Assembly (NCBI GenBank): GCA_030432235.1
Contig: JAUIHT010000001.1
Span: 1,650,872-1,714,871 of the forward strand
Direction of reading: 5' to 3'
Length of the DNA: 64,000 bases
From: Verrucomicrobiia bacterium
Lineage (GTDB): Bacteria > Verrucomicrobiota > Verrucomicrobiia > Opitutales > Cerasicoccaceae
The notes beneath the pieces are model-generated. The model was not told the origin of the DNA. It saw only the letters and a program-made list of their open reading frames with translations, and ran no database searches. This document shows, piece after piece, positions 36,062-44,873 of the stretch. Positions within the stretch are counted from its first letter, which is position 1. Every line of letters begins with the position of its first letter. The position numbers and the translations under genes are program-made.

Positions 36062-36775
36062 TCAGACATCGGCCTGCTCCGGTATGCCGACGGGATTGAT
36101 TTCTTCTAGAGTGAGCGCAGCCAAATCGCTGAGGATAAGCTGGAAGTCCGGGTCGTTCCAGATCTCATTGAAGGGGCGGTTGCTCGAAAGGCGGATGAAG
36201 AACTGTTCGCGCTTTTGATTGAGGCCGAATTTGAAGAGGGACTTGATCGGGTCCCACTTGTCCCAACTGCCGATGGTGCGGTTGACGTAGATGTTGTCGC
36301 CCACGGTATGCCAGTAGTAGACGTACTGCAGGACAGGGTCCTTCGTCATGACCCGGAATTCGGCGGGCTTAAGTGGCAGCTCGCCGGCGTTTAGGGCCAC
36401 CGAGTATTCGCTATCGGCGACTTGCCAGCCGTTGCGCACCCAGCAGATGTCGGGCGTATGGGCCTGCACTTGGCGCACGGGCATTTTGCGCGGCTCCCAA
36501 TAGGCGATGTAAACTGAGATGGTGGTTTTGCCCTTGGTGTAGGAGCGGAAAAGCGCTTCGCTGAAGTTGAGGATGTCCTCGACGCGGTCCTGCATTTCCT
36601 CGGAATCGGCCAGCTCGTGGTCTTCCACCTCCCAGCCGGGCAGTTCGCTGGGGACGGCCTTCGTCAGGTCGATATCCAGGGTTTGCTCGGGCGCCCAAAT
36701 AAAGGTCTGGTAGAGCAGGGCACCGCCCAAAAAGAGGGCGATGGCGAAGCTGAGAACGATGAGGGCTTTACGCAT
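36062..36775 (-). CDS. EpsI-family exosortase-associated protein (DUF3485)
   Basis: 237 residues from the ATG at 36775. N-terminal transmembrane/signal segment (about residues 4-24) and a periplasmic domain with ISVYIAYW and AHTPDICWVRNGWQV, the conserved HxPxxCW motif of EpsI/DUF3485. EpsI proteins are encoded with or fused to exosortases that process PEP-CTERM proteins in bacteria with exopolysaccharide loci. No exosortase gene is in this window. Separated from the aminotransferase by a divergent gap of about 75 bp. Confidence 0.82.
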   Translation of the reverse strand: MRKALIVLSFAIALFLGGALLYQTFIWAPEQTLDIDLTKAVPSELPGWEVEDHELADSEEMQDRVEDILNFSEALFRSYTKGKTTISVYIAYWEPRKMPVRQVQAHTPDICWVRNGWQVADSEYSVALNAGELPLKPAEFRVMTKDPVLQYVYYWHTVGDNIYVNRTIGSWDKWDPIKSLFKFGLNQKREQFFIRLSSNRPFNEIWNDPDFQLILSDLAALTLEEINPVGIPEQADV

Positions 36776-36849
36776 GGGGCTTGAGACCTGTATTTCCCGG
36801 TAATGTTGCCTTGAAAGGTGGCATGGAATCAACCCAATATTGCCGCCCA

Positions 36850-37974
36850 ATGCCCGAACGCGTCTACTTGTCCCCACCGGAGGTCTTTCCGGGTGATCGT
36901 GAAGCCCTGCTGGAAGCCTTTGACAGCGGCTGGATTGCGCCCGTGGGCCCAGCCATTGAGGCTTTTGAAAAGGCCTTCGCCGAATTCATGGGTGGCGGCT
37001 ACGCGGTGGCGCTCGGCTCAGGCACGGCCGCACTGCATCTGGCCCTGCTCGATGCCGGGGTGAAACCGGGCGACGAGGTGCTCTGCTCTACTTTGAGCTT
37101 CGTGGCCTCAGCCAACGCCATTGCGTACTGTGGGGCGCGCCCGGTCTTCATCGATTCGGAAAGAGAAAGCTGGAACCTGGACCCGGCGCTGCTGGCCAAG
37201 GCTCTGGAGGAGCGCGCGCAAGCCGGTGCTCTGCCTGCCGCCGTCGAGGTGGTCCACATTTATGGGCAATGCGCCAACATGGAGGCGATTTGCGCCCTCT
37301 GTGCGCAATACAACGTGCCCCTGATCGAAGATGCGGCGGAAGCACTGGGGGCACGCTGCGAGGGCCGTCCCGCGGGCGGCTTTGGGCGTATGTCGGCCTT
37401 TTCATTCAACGGTAACAAGCTGATCACCACGGCGGGAGGGGGCATGCTGTGGTCGGCCGACCAGGAACAGGCTCAACGTGCGCGGTACCTGGCTTCCCAA
37501 GCGCGCTTGCCAGACCGTGGCTACCTGCATGAGGAAACCGGGTACAATTACCGCATGAGCAACCTGCTGGCGGCTCTGGGGCGGTCTCAGCTTGCTAATC
37601 TGCCAGAGCGCATCCGTCGACGCCGGGCTGTCTTTGAGCGTTACCGGGAGGCCCTGAGTGACCTGCCAGGCCTGAGCTTCATGCCGGAGCCGGCTGAGTG
37701 CGAATCCACGCGTTGGCTGACGTGTATCCTGCTGGACACGGAGGACCCACCGGTCGAGCCGGAAGCTCTTATCGACGCCCTGGAGGCTGAGAATATCGAG
37801 GCACGTTCGGTATGGCGGCCTCTTCATTGCCAGCCTCTTTTTCAGGATTGCCAAGTATACGGAGGCGCTGTGGCCGAGAAGCTGTCGACCCGCGGGATTT
37901 GCCTGCCCAGCTCAGGTATGCTGACGCGTGACGATCAAGACCGCGTTATTGAGACACTGCGCGGTTGCTTTTAG
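36850..37974 (+). CDS. DegT/DnrJ/EryC1/StrS-family sugar aminotransferase
   Basis: 374 residues from ATG 36850 (ATG 36823 is an alternative). PLP-dependent nucleotide-sugar aminotransferase: LGSGTAALHLAL phosphate-binding segment, IEDAAEALGA with the PLP-binding Asp, and SFNGNKLITTAGGG with the Schiff-base Lys. HEETGYNYRMSNLLAALG is typical of PglE/LegC-type UDP-4-ketosugar aminotransferases. With the PglC-like and NeuD/PglD-like proteins in the locus it suggests a bacillosamine- or related amino-sugar route; the matching 4,6-dehydratase (PglF-type) is not seen. Confidence 0.88.
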   Translation: MPERVYLSPPEVFPGDREALLEAFDSGWIAPVGPAIEAFEKAFAEFMGGGYAVALGSGTAALHLALLDAGVKPGDEVLCSTLSFVASANAIAYCGARPVFIDSERESWNLDPALLAKALEERAQAGALPAAVEVVHIYGQCANMEAICALCAQYNVPLIEDAAEALGARCEGRPAGGFGRMSAFSFNGNKLITTAGGGMLWSADQEQAQRARYLASQARLPDRGYLHEETGYNYRMSNLLAALGRSQLANLPERIRRRRAVFERYREALSDLPGLSFMPEPAECESTRWLTCILLDTEDPPVEPEALIDALEAENIEARSVWRPLHCQPLFQDCQVYGGAVAEKLSTRGICLPSSGMLTRDDQDRVIETLRGCF

Positions 37975-39112
37975 CCGCTCCTGTGTTTGTGCCAAGGATG
38001 AGAGAGGTATTGTGGCGGTTCTGTTTACGCTGCTTCAGGAAACGTTTGACGTTCTTCGGGGTCAGGTACTGGAGCCGGAAGACAATAAAGGTGAGGAAGG
38101 CTACGCCCAGCACGGAGACGAAGAAACCCATGAGATTCCCCGTAAAGCGTAGCAGCACCGCGAGGATCCCGAAACAGATATTGATGCCATAGAGCGCATA
38201 GACGGTTTTCCGCTGCGAGAAGTTGAAGATGCGTTGGATGCGGTGGTGGATGTGGTCTTTATCCGGATAAAACATCGGGTGGCCCTTGAGCAGGCGTCGA
38301 CTCATGGACAGCAGGGTGTCGAAAACCGGCAGACCCACGGCGAAGATGGGGACCAGGAACACAAAGAAGCTGCTCGGGCCCTCGGTAGCCTGCAGCGAAT
38401 AGCAGGCGATAACATAGCCAAGGAACAGACTCCCGGAGTCACCCATGAAGATTTTGGCCGGGTGCCAGTTGAGGAAAAGGAAGCCCAGCACTGCGCCGGT
38501 GATGCAGAAAATAAGGACCAGATTCAGTGCCTGTCCGGAAACCTGTATGCAAACGGTAATCGCAAGCAGCGAAATCATGAAGACTCCACCGGCGAGGCCG
38601 TCGAGACCGTCGATGAGATTGACTGCGTTGGTGACCCCGATGATCCAGAAAAAGGTCAATGGCACCGAAATAGCCTCGGCATAGCCTGGGTAGATAAAGA
38701 AATTCAGGTTCAGTCGCGCCCCGGCCAGAATCATGTAGGTGGCCACCAGGCACTGCACGACCAGCTTCTGGCGGAAGTTGAGCCCCCGCAGGTCGTCCGC
38801 CAGGCCCGCGACAGCGATGGCGATGGCCCCGGTCAGCAGGTAGGGATTGGGCATGACCAGTACGGAGCAGACCTCCCCGCAGTAGGCCCGGGCCAACTGG
38901 AAAAAGAGCACTCCCGAAAAGAAACCGGCGATGATGCCCAGGCCGCCGATGCGGGCGACAGGCGTCTTGTGTATCTTGCGGTGGTCCGGCTCGTCGATGA
39001 TCCCGAGCTTGGGCGCATGGCGGCGCAGCTCGATAATCACCACCATGCTGACCATGGCAGAAAAGATGAGACCGACCAGCAGGATGATCAGTATGGAAAT
39101 ATCCGAATTCAC
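37946..39112 (-). CDS. UDP-sugar:undecaprenyl-phosphate sugar-1-phosphate transferase, WecA/TagO-like
   Basis: 388 residues with about 11 transmembrane helices. RKIHKTPVARIGGLGI, NAVNLIDGLDGLAGG (Asp-rich catalytic site), KIFMGDSGSLFLGYVIA and DKDHIHHR identify the WecA/TagO/MraY superfamily, GlcNAc-1-P (WecA) branch. It is the second initiating transferase in the locus. Its 3' end overlaps the aminotransferase 3' end by 29 bp on the opposite strand. Confidence 0.9.
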   Translation of the reverse strand: MNSDISILIILLVGLIFSAMVSMVVIIELRRHAPKLGIIDEPDHRKIHKTPVARIGGLGIIAGFFSGVLFFQLARAYCGEVCSVLVMPNPYLLTGAIAIAVAGLADDLRGLNFRQKLVVQCLVATYMILAGARLNLNFFIYPGYAEAISVPLTFFWIIGVTNAVNLIDGLDGLAGGVFMISLLAITVCIQVSGQALNLVLIFCITGAVLGFLFLNWHPAKIFMGDSGSLFLGYVIACYSLQATEGPSSFFVFLVPIFAVGLPVFDTLLSMSRRLLKGHPMFYPDKDHIHHRIQRIFNFSQRKTVYALYGINICFGILAVLLRFTGNLMGFFVSVLGVAFLTFIVFRLQYLTPKNVKRFLKQRKQNRHNTSLILGTNTGAAKSNRAVSQ

Positions 39113-39289
39113 GTTAGCTTGGCGCGCAGGTTGCTATTTCAACAAAGATAAAGCCTGCCAAATTTGCCAGCCAGCGTCAAGTGAATGCTCCGAGTCTCCC
39201 CGTGACGATTTTGCGAAGTTCCGCAAGCGGGGTTGACTGTACGGAGCTGTTTTTATTTTATCCGAAATCCTAAACCACAGCAACCTATC

Positions 39290-41800
39290 ATGCCAGCCAC
39301 GACCAAGCCTAAAAAGAAAGCCGCCGAGTCCGCCTCGAAGAACTTCAATTTCAACATTGGTTCTGATGTTGAGAGCCTTAAGGCCTCGATATCCAATCAC
39401 TTGCGCTTTTCGCTGGCCCGCGATACCAAGACGGCAACCTCGCGTGACTGGTGGCTGGCCACCAGCTACGCGGTCAAGGACCGCATCCTCGACCGTTACA
39501 TCGACACCCAGGGTGTGCATAACGACAGCAACGCTCGCCGCGTCTACTACCTGTCGCTGGAGTACCTGATGGGGCGTTTGCTGGAGAACAACCTGGTCAG
39601 CGCCGGCATCTACGACAATGTCGAAAAGGCCCTGTCCGAGCTGGGGGTGGACTTCAAGGCCATCATGGACGAAGAGGTCGATATGGGTCTGGGTAATGGC
39701 GGCCTGGGGCGCCTGGCGGCCTGCTTCCTCGACTCGCTGGCCACGCTGGAGTATCCGGCCATCGGTTACGGCATCCATTATGAGTTTGGCCTGTTCCGGC
39801 AGGAGTTTGTCAACGGCCACCAGGTGGAGCGCCCGGACAACTGGCTGCACAACGGCAACCCCTGGGAGGTCAGCCGTCCCGAGTATCAGGTGAGCGTGCC
39901 GGTTTACGGTCACGTCGAGTATCACTTCGATTCCAAGGGCGACTGGTACCCGCGTTGGGTCGGCACGCAGTCGATCATCGGTTTGCCCTGGGACATCCCT
40001 ATCATCGGCTACGGCGGCAAGACGGTTAACTTCCTGCGCCTGTGGGAATCGAAGGCTTCGAACGAGTTCGACCTGGATGCCTTCAACCGTGGCGGTTACA
40101 CCGAGGCCGTGCACGACAAGGCCGTTAGCGAGACGGTCAGCAAGGTGCTTTATCCGAATGACAAGAGCGAAAGCGGCAAGGAGCTGCGACTGGTCCAGCA
40201 GTACTTTTTCGTGGCCTGCTCGCTCAAGGATATCGTTCGCCGCTTCAAGAAGAAGAACGAGGATTGGGAAGCGTTCCCGGAAAAGGTTGCCATCCAGCTC
40301 AACGACACGCACCCGGCCGTGGCCGTGCCCGAGCTCATGCGCATCCTCATCGACGAGGAAGGCATGGAATGGGACGAGGCCTGGGGCATCTGCATCAAGG
40401 TCTTCGGCTACACCAACCACACCCTCCTGCCCGAAGCGCTGGAGAAGTGGAGCGTGCCGCTCTTCCAGAAGGTGCTGCCGCGTCACCTGCAAATCATTTT
40501 CGAAATCAACCGCCGCTTTCTCGAGGATGTGGTCGAGCACCGTTGGCCGGGGGACAACGGCAAGAAGGGCGCGCTCTCCATCATCGAAGAGGGCAACCCC
40601 AAGATGGTGCGCATGGCCTATCTGGCGACTGTCGCGAGCCACAGCATCAACGGCGTGGCCGCGCTGCACACCGAGCTGCTCAAGCAGCATCTCTTCCACG
40701 ACTTCAACGAGCTTTTCCCTGAGCGTTTCAACAACAAGACCAACGGCATCACGCCACGCCGCTTCCTCAAGGTCTGCAATCCCGAGCTCTCCGCTCTCAT
40801 CACTGAAAAGGTGGGTGACGACTGGCCCTATCACCTGGAAAAACTGACCGGACTGGCCGAGTACGCCAAGGACAAGGCCTTCCAGGAGAAATTCATGGGG
40901 ATCAAGCGGCATAATAAGGAGAAGCTCGCCGCCGTCATTGAGGAGCTTTGCGGCGTTACGGTTAGCCCGGACGCACTCTTCGACGTGCAGATCAAACGCC
41001 TGCACGAGTACAAGCGTCAGCACCTGAATCTGCTGCACATCCTGGCTCGCTACCGTGCCATCCTGCACAACCCGGACGCCCCCGTGGTGCCGCGCGTCTT
41101 CATCTTCGGGGCCAAGGCCGCGCCCGGCTACGACCTGGCCAAGAACATCATCCTGGCCATCAATAAAATCGCCGAGAAGATCAACAACGACGAGCGGGTG
41201 GGGGACAAACTGAAGGTCGTCTTCCTACCCAACTACCGCGTCAGCCTGGCCGAGCAAATTGTGCCTGCCGCCGACCTCTCCGAGCAAATCTCCACCGCCG
41301 GCAAGGAAGCCTCCGGCACCGGTAACATGAAGCTCTCGCTTAACGGCGCGCTGACCATCGGTACGCTCGACGGCGCCAACGTGGAAATCATGGAGGAAGT
41401 CGGACGCGAGAACATCTTCATCTTCGGCATGACAGTTGAAGAGGTTCACGAACTGCGCACCAAGGGCTACAATCCGTGGGAGTACTACAACGGCAACCCC
41501 GAGCTCAAGGCGGTGGTCGACTGGCTGGCCTCGGATTTCTTCACGCCGGGCGAACCCTTCGCGCTGGATCCGGTGCGCCGCAGCCTGCTCGACGGTGGCG
41601 ACCCCTTCATGGTCCTGGCCGACTATCAGGCCTACATCGAGGCCAACAAACTCGTCGACGAAGCCTTCAAGGACAAGTCGAAGTGGGCCGAGATGGCCAT
41701 CCTCAACACCGCCCACATGGGTAAGTTCTCCAGCGACCGCACCATCCACGAATACGCCAAGGATATCTGGTCACTTGAGGCCCTGCCCGTACCGATGTAG
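39290..41800 (+). CDS. glgP: glycogen/starch phosphorylase
   Basis: 836 residues from the ATG at 39290; a longer reading from 39233 adds a low-quality leader. Releases glucose-1-phosphate from alpha-1,4-glucans. [16 protein letters not shown], the [15 protein letters not shown] active-site segment, and [19 protein letters not shown] with the PLP-binding Lys681 are standard for GT35. Length is normal. Product glucose-1-phosphate is also the substrate of RfbF. Faces away from the WecA-like gene across a 177-bp gap that presumably holds both promoters. Confidence 0.97.
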   Translation: MPATTKPKKKAAESASKNFNFNIGSDVESLKASISNHLRFSLARDTKTATSRDWWLATSYAVKDRILDRYIDTQGVHNDSNARRVYYLSLEYLMGRLLENNLVSAGIYDNVEKALSELGVDFKAIMDEEVDMGLGNGGLGRLAACFLDSLATLEYPAIGYGIHYEFGLFRQEFVNGHQVERPDNWLHNGNPWEVSRPEYQVSVPVYGHVEYHFDSKGDWYPRWVGTQSIIGLPWDIPIIGYGGKTVNFLRLWESKASNEFDLDAFNRGGYTEAVHDKAVSETVSKVLYPNDKSESGKELRLVQQYFFVACSLKDIVRRFKKKNEDWEAFPEKVAIQLNDTHPAVAVPELMRILIDEEGMEWDEAWGICIKVFGYTNHTLLPEALEKWSVPLFQKVLPRHLQIIFEINRRFLEDVVEHRWPGDNGKKGALSIIEEGNPKMVRMAYLATVASHSINGVAALHTELLKQHLFHDFNELFPERFNNKTNGITPRRFLKVCNPELSALITEKVGDDWPYHLEKLTGLAEYAKDKAFQEKFMGIKRHNKEKLAAVIEELCGVTVSPDALFDVQIKRLHEYKRQHLNLLHILARYRAILHNPDAPVVPRVFIFGAKAAPGYDLAKNIILAINKIAEKINNDERVGDKLKVVFLPNYRVSLAEQIVPAADLSEQISTAGKEASGTGNMKLSLNGALTIGTLDGANVEIMEEVGRENIFIFGMTVEEVHELRTKGYNPWEYYNGNPELKAVVDWLASDFFTPGEPFALDPVRRSLLDGGDPFMVLADYQAYIEANKLVDEAFKDKSKWAEMAILNTAHMGKFSSDRTIHEYAKDIWSLEALPVPM

Positions 41801-41865
41801 GCAAGGCAGTGGCCCTGCACCCGAGATGCTTCGCAGAGTATTATACGCTCCAGTTACACTATTGC

Positions 41866-42183
41866 CTACAAGTCAAAAGTATACTGGATGGCTTCTTTGA
41901 TGGAGGCAAAAAGGGAAGGATCGATGATTCCAACTTTGCGTTCCAGTTCCCGGACTTGCACGGCAACAATACCTTGTAGATTCACATATGAGCGCTAGCG
42001 CAGAAAGCGCAGTTTTCCTATGTCCACCTCATAGCGACTGCTCCGGTACTTGGTGGTGATGGGGGCGCAAAGCACTAGAGCGCGCGGAGGATCAGCATCT
42101 TCGCGCGAGACAACTACCATCAAGCGTACCTTGCCCTGGTAGCCCAGGTCTACACGATAAACTTCGCCGGGCTTAATCTTCAT
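41866..42183 (-). pseudogene. MazF/PemK-like toxin gene interrupted by an amber codon
   Basis: Reads GEVYRVDLGYQGKVRLMVVV and CAPITTKYRSSRYEV, as in PemK/MazF-type endoribonuclease toxins, up to a TAG at 41995-41997 after LRFLR. The same frame then continues RSYVNLQGIVAVQVREL to a TAG at 41866, restoring the normal length of about 105 residues. The interrupting codon falls exactly where homologues have Gln (LRQxSYVNLQG), so a single CAG-to-TAG change explains it. As read, only a 62-residue fragment is made. The antitoxin gene upstream is intact and overlaps the start by 11 bp. Confidence 0.8.
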
Positions 42184-42412
42184 CGATTACGTCCAGAGCC
42201 GCGTTGCGCTTGCTTGCGGGGTGGAGAATGTCTTCCACGTCCATGTCCGCCTCGGGAAGGGTCAGGGAGAAAGGCAAGCCCTTGCGCAGGCGCACCTGAT
42301 GCAAAAAAAGCCGGATAGCTTCCGTTGTGGATAAACCGATATCAGCGAGAATGCTTTCTGTTTCCTTTTTCAACTCCGGCTCTACCCGGGCTCTGACGGT
42401 CAGGGTTTTCAT
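42173..42412 (-). CDS. RelB/DinJ-family antitoxin
   Basis: 79 residues. Ribbon-helix-helix N-terminus with VRARVEPELKKETESILAD followed by GLSTTEAIRLFLHQVRLRKGLPF, which is the RelB/DinJ signature. The C-terminal tail is acidic, as expected of the toxin-wrapping region. It overlaps the start of the MazF-like gene by 11 bp, as in toxin-antitoxin operons. A DinJ-type antitoxin with a MazF-type toxin is a mixed pairing; the toxin is interrupted. Confidence 0.88.
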   Translation of the reverse strand: MKTLTVRARVEPELKKETESILADIGLSTTEAIRLFLHQVRLRKGLPFSLTLPEADMDVEDILHPASKRNAALDVIDED

Positions 42413-42485
42413 GAGAAGGAATGTGGCACAATTGAGCTACATTGTAAACAAGAAAGTCTATCAGAGCCAGAGAATGCAACTCTTC

Positions 42486-43655
42486 TCACAGCGCGGAGCG
42501 CAGCATATCGATGTCGATATGGTCGAGGAACATCTGCTTGATAATCGGAATCTTGTCGGTGTCCTCGGGCTGTGTCTTGACCGTCATGTTGTTGATGCGC
42601 GAGGCCACCGCGTAGCTTTCCTCGGAGCAGATGACGCAGGGGATGCGCGTTTGCGCGATCATTTCCATCAGCTTGGGGTGGGGCAGGATATTGCGCGTCA
42701 GCACGATGCCGGAGACGACTTTCTTACCGGAGATGCCGGCGGCGGCGATGGCGGAAAAGATAACGTCCTCGCGGTCACCCGGGGTGATGATGAGCACGCC
42801 GGGCTGCAGGTAATCGATGACGCCCTTGGCCGTCATGGCCCCGATGATGACGCGTAGGATACGCTCCTTTTTGCCCTGTTCGCGACCGTTGATCCAGCGG
42901 CCGTCGATCTCCTCGACGATCTGGGAAAGGTTCGGCGCGGTGAGCTGCTTTTGCAGCGGCAGGACGCCGAGCAGGGGCACGCCCAGGCGGGCGAGGCCGG
43001 CCCCGGCGTATTCGCGTACGAGATCGATTTTCTCCGGCAGTACCTTGTTGAGAATGGCTCCGACGACCTCGACGCCGTACTTGTCAAAGAGCGCCTTGTT
43101 GATGGCGATTTCGTCCACCGGCTTGCCGATGCCGCCCTGGGAGACGATGACGGCCTTCGCGCCGAGGAGCTTGGCCACCTGCGCGTTGGAGAGGTCGAAG
43201 ACCGCACCGACTCCGGCGTGGCCGCTGCCTTCGATGATGCAGACGTCCTTCTGGTAGCTGGCGCGGTCGAAAGCGCGGCACATCTTGTCGACGAGGATGG
43301 GCAGATTTTCCTCGGGCGACTTCAGATAGCGCCGGGTGAAGGTGCCGTCGACCGCCACCGGGCTCATGGCCTCGATGGGCACCTGGACGTCGAAGACGCT
43401 GTCCAGCAGCACGGTGTCCTCGTCGATCTTGTTGCCGTCGACCTCGATGAAGCGTTGCCCGACCGGTTTGATGAAGCCGACCTTCTTGGTGCGCGTGCGC
43501 ATGGCCGCGAAGAGGCCCAGGCTGGTTGTGGTCTTGCCGTCGTTCTGACGGGTGGCCGCGACGAAGATGCGCTTGGTCGAGACGTTGCGCGGTTTCGTCA
43601 ACACCTCGGTGTCGTCGGGCTCGACAAAGGGGGACTTGGTCAGGGAACGGCTCAT
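42486..43655 (-). CDS. stand-alone BioD-like/DRTGG N-terminal Pta-type protein
   Basis: 389 residues. N-terminal P-loop NTPase of the dethiobiotin synthetase type (ATRQNDGKTTTS, Lys41) and a C-terminal DRTGG domain (about 240-350; VIGAMTAKGVIDYLQPGVL, then IITPGDREDVI). In long phosphotransacetylases these two domains form the N-terminal regulatory half of Pta. Here they are a separate gene, directly before a short catalytic Pta gene on the same strand with an 10-bp gap. It probably regulates that enzyme in trans. Confidence 0.85.
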   Translation of the reverse strand: MSRSLTKSPFVEPDDTEVLTKPRNVSTKRIFVAATRQNDGKTTTSLGLFAAMRTRTKKVGFIKPVGQRFIEVDGNKIDEDTVLLDSVFDVQVPIEAMSPVAVDGTFTRRYLKSPEENLPILVDKMCRAFDRASYQKDVCIIEGSGHAGVGAVFDLSNAQVAKLLGAKAVIVSQGGIGKPVDEIAINKALFDKYGVEVVGAILNKVLPEKIDLVREYAGAGLARLGVPLLGVLPLQKQLTAPNLSQIVEEIDGRWINGREQGKKERILRVIIGAMTAKGVIDYLQPGVLIITPGDREDVIFSAIAAAGISGKKVVSGIVLTRNILPHPKLMEMIAQTRIPCVICSEESYAVASRINNMTVKTQPEDTDKIPIIKQMFLDHIDIDMLRSAL

Positions 43656-43665
43656 AGGGCGACGA

Positions 43666-44700
43666 TTACCTGACCGGGTAGAGGAAGCGCTGATCCACGG
43701 CTTGGGCCGCGACGATGACGGCGGTACCGAAGATGTCGTGCGCGCTGGCGCCGCGGCTGATTTCCGCTGCGGGGCGGGTGAGACCGGTGATAATCTGGCC
43801 GTAGGAGCGGCAGCCGGCGACCGTTTGGGCCAGCTTCGAGGCGATATTACCGCTGTTCAAATCCGGGAAGATGAGCACGTTGGCCTTGCCTGCGACACTG
43901 CCTTCGATGCCTTTTTGCTCGGCCACGAAGGCGTCGAGCGCGGCGTCCACCTGGAGTTCGCCGTCGATGTCGGCATCCATGTCCAGGGCGCGCACCTTGT
44001 CCTTGGCGATGGCGGTAGCGGCCTTGACCTTGTTGACGCTGGCGTTGCTGGACTCCTTCTTCTTGGAGGAGAAGCTGAGCATGGCGACCTTGGGCATCTG
44101 GTTGGTCAGGTGCTGGGCCAGGGAGGCGGTGGTCACGGCGATGTCCGCAAGCTGGTCGGCGGTGGGCTCGGGGATGACGCCGCAGTCCGCCAGGAAGAGA
44201 GCGCCCTCGATGCCGAGGCGGCTGTCTTCCTGCTCGAGGATTTGCATGGACGAGGCGGTGTCGACCCCTTCCTGCGTCGGGATGATTTGGAAGAGCGGCC
44301 GTAGGGCGCTGGAGGCCGCGATAGTGGCGCCGGATACGATGGCGTCGCAGCCCGCAGTGGCCAGCATCATGGTGGCGAAGTAACTGGTGTTGGCCAGGTA
44401 CTCCTTGGCCTCCTTGTCGGCCAGGCCTTTGAAGCGGCGCAGACCCTGGAAGCGGGTGATGTACGCCTCCATCTCGTCGCTGCGCTCGGGCTCTATGATA
44501 CGCATGCCGTCCAGCCGGATGTCCAGCCGGGCTGCGTTAATTTTGATGCGGGTGCGGTCGCCCAGCAGGATGGGCACCCCCAGCCCGCGCGTGGCAAACT
44601 GCCGCGCCGCCTGGATGATGCGCGGGTCCGTACCCTCCGGGAAAGCCACCCGCTTCGGATGGTTCTGAAGGCGAATCGAAAGTCGGTTAATCAGTGACAT
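43666..44700 (-). CDS. pta: phosphate acetyltransferase (catalytic domain only)
   Basis: 344 residues, the short Pta form. Converts acetyl-CoA and phosphate to acetyl-phosphate. VAFPEGTDPRIIQAA start, the SGATIAASSALRPLFQIIPT block, ADCGVIPEPTADQLADIA and the C-terminal TRPAAEISRGASAHDIFGTAVI are standard motifs. It lacks the BioD/DRTGG extension, which is encoded next to it. No acetate kinase gene is in the window. Confidence 0.95.
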   Translation of the reverse strand: MSLINRLSIRLQNHPKRVAFPEGTDPRIIQAARQFATRGLGVPILLGDRTRIKINAARLDIRLDGMRIIEPERSDEMEAYITRFQGLRRFKGLADKEAKEYLANTSYFATMMLATAGCDAIVSGATIAASSALRPLFQIIPTQEGVDTASSMQILEQEDSRLGIEGALFLADCGVIPEPTADQLADIAVTTASLAQHLTNQMPKVAMLSFSSKKKESSNASVNKVKAATAIAKDKVRALDMDADIDGELQVDAALDAFVAEQKGIEGSVAGKANVLIFPDLNSGNIASKLAQTVAGCRSYGQIITGLTRPAAEISRGASAHDIFGTAVIVAAQAVDQRFLYPVR

Positions 44701-44771
44701 ATTTAAAAGTTTGCTGCATACCCTACCGTTTTACATCACCCACGCAATTCCCTAATTGATTTTGTGTTTTA

Positions 44772-44855
44772 GTGCTTGGTGCCTGGTGCTTAGTTACTCA
44801 TGTACAAGAATTTCACCGGTTTTTGCTCAACAACCAAGCACCAGGCACCCAGTAC
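44772..44855. repeat. imperfect inverted repeat upstream of murJ
   Basis: Two arms of 24 bases (44772-44795 and 44832-44855) with a 36-base loop. The arms pair with about 4 mismatches around the core GGTGCCTGGTGCTT / AAGCACCAGGCACC. It lies in the 173-bp gap between the divergent pta and murJ genes. The repetitive look of the arms (GGTGC repeated) resembles REP/short interspersed palindromes. No T-run, so not an obvious terminator. Confidence 0.6.
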
Positions 44856-44873
44856 CACAGCACTTAAAATTTT

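Noticed and set aside
39134..41068. Long open frame antisense to glycogen phosphorylase
   Set aside because: No start signal or domain; typical of a high-GC gene's complementary strand.
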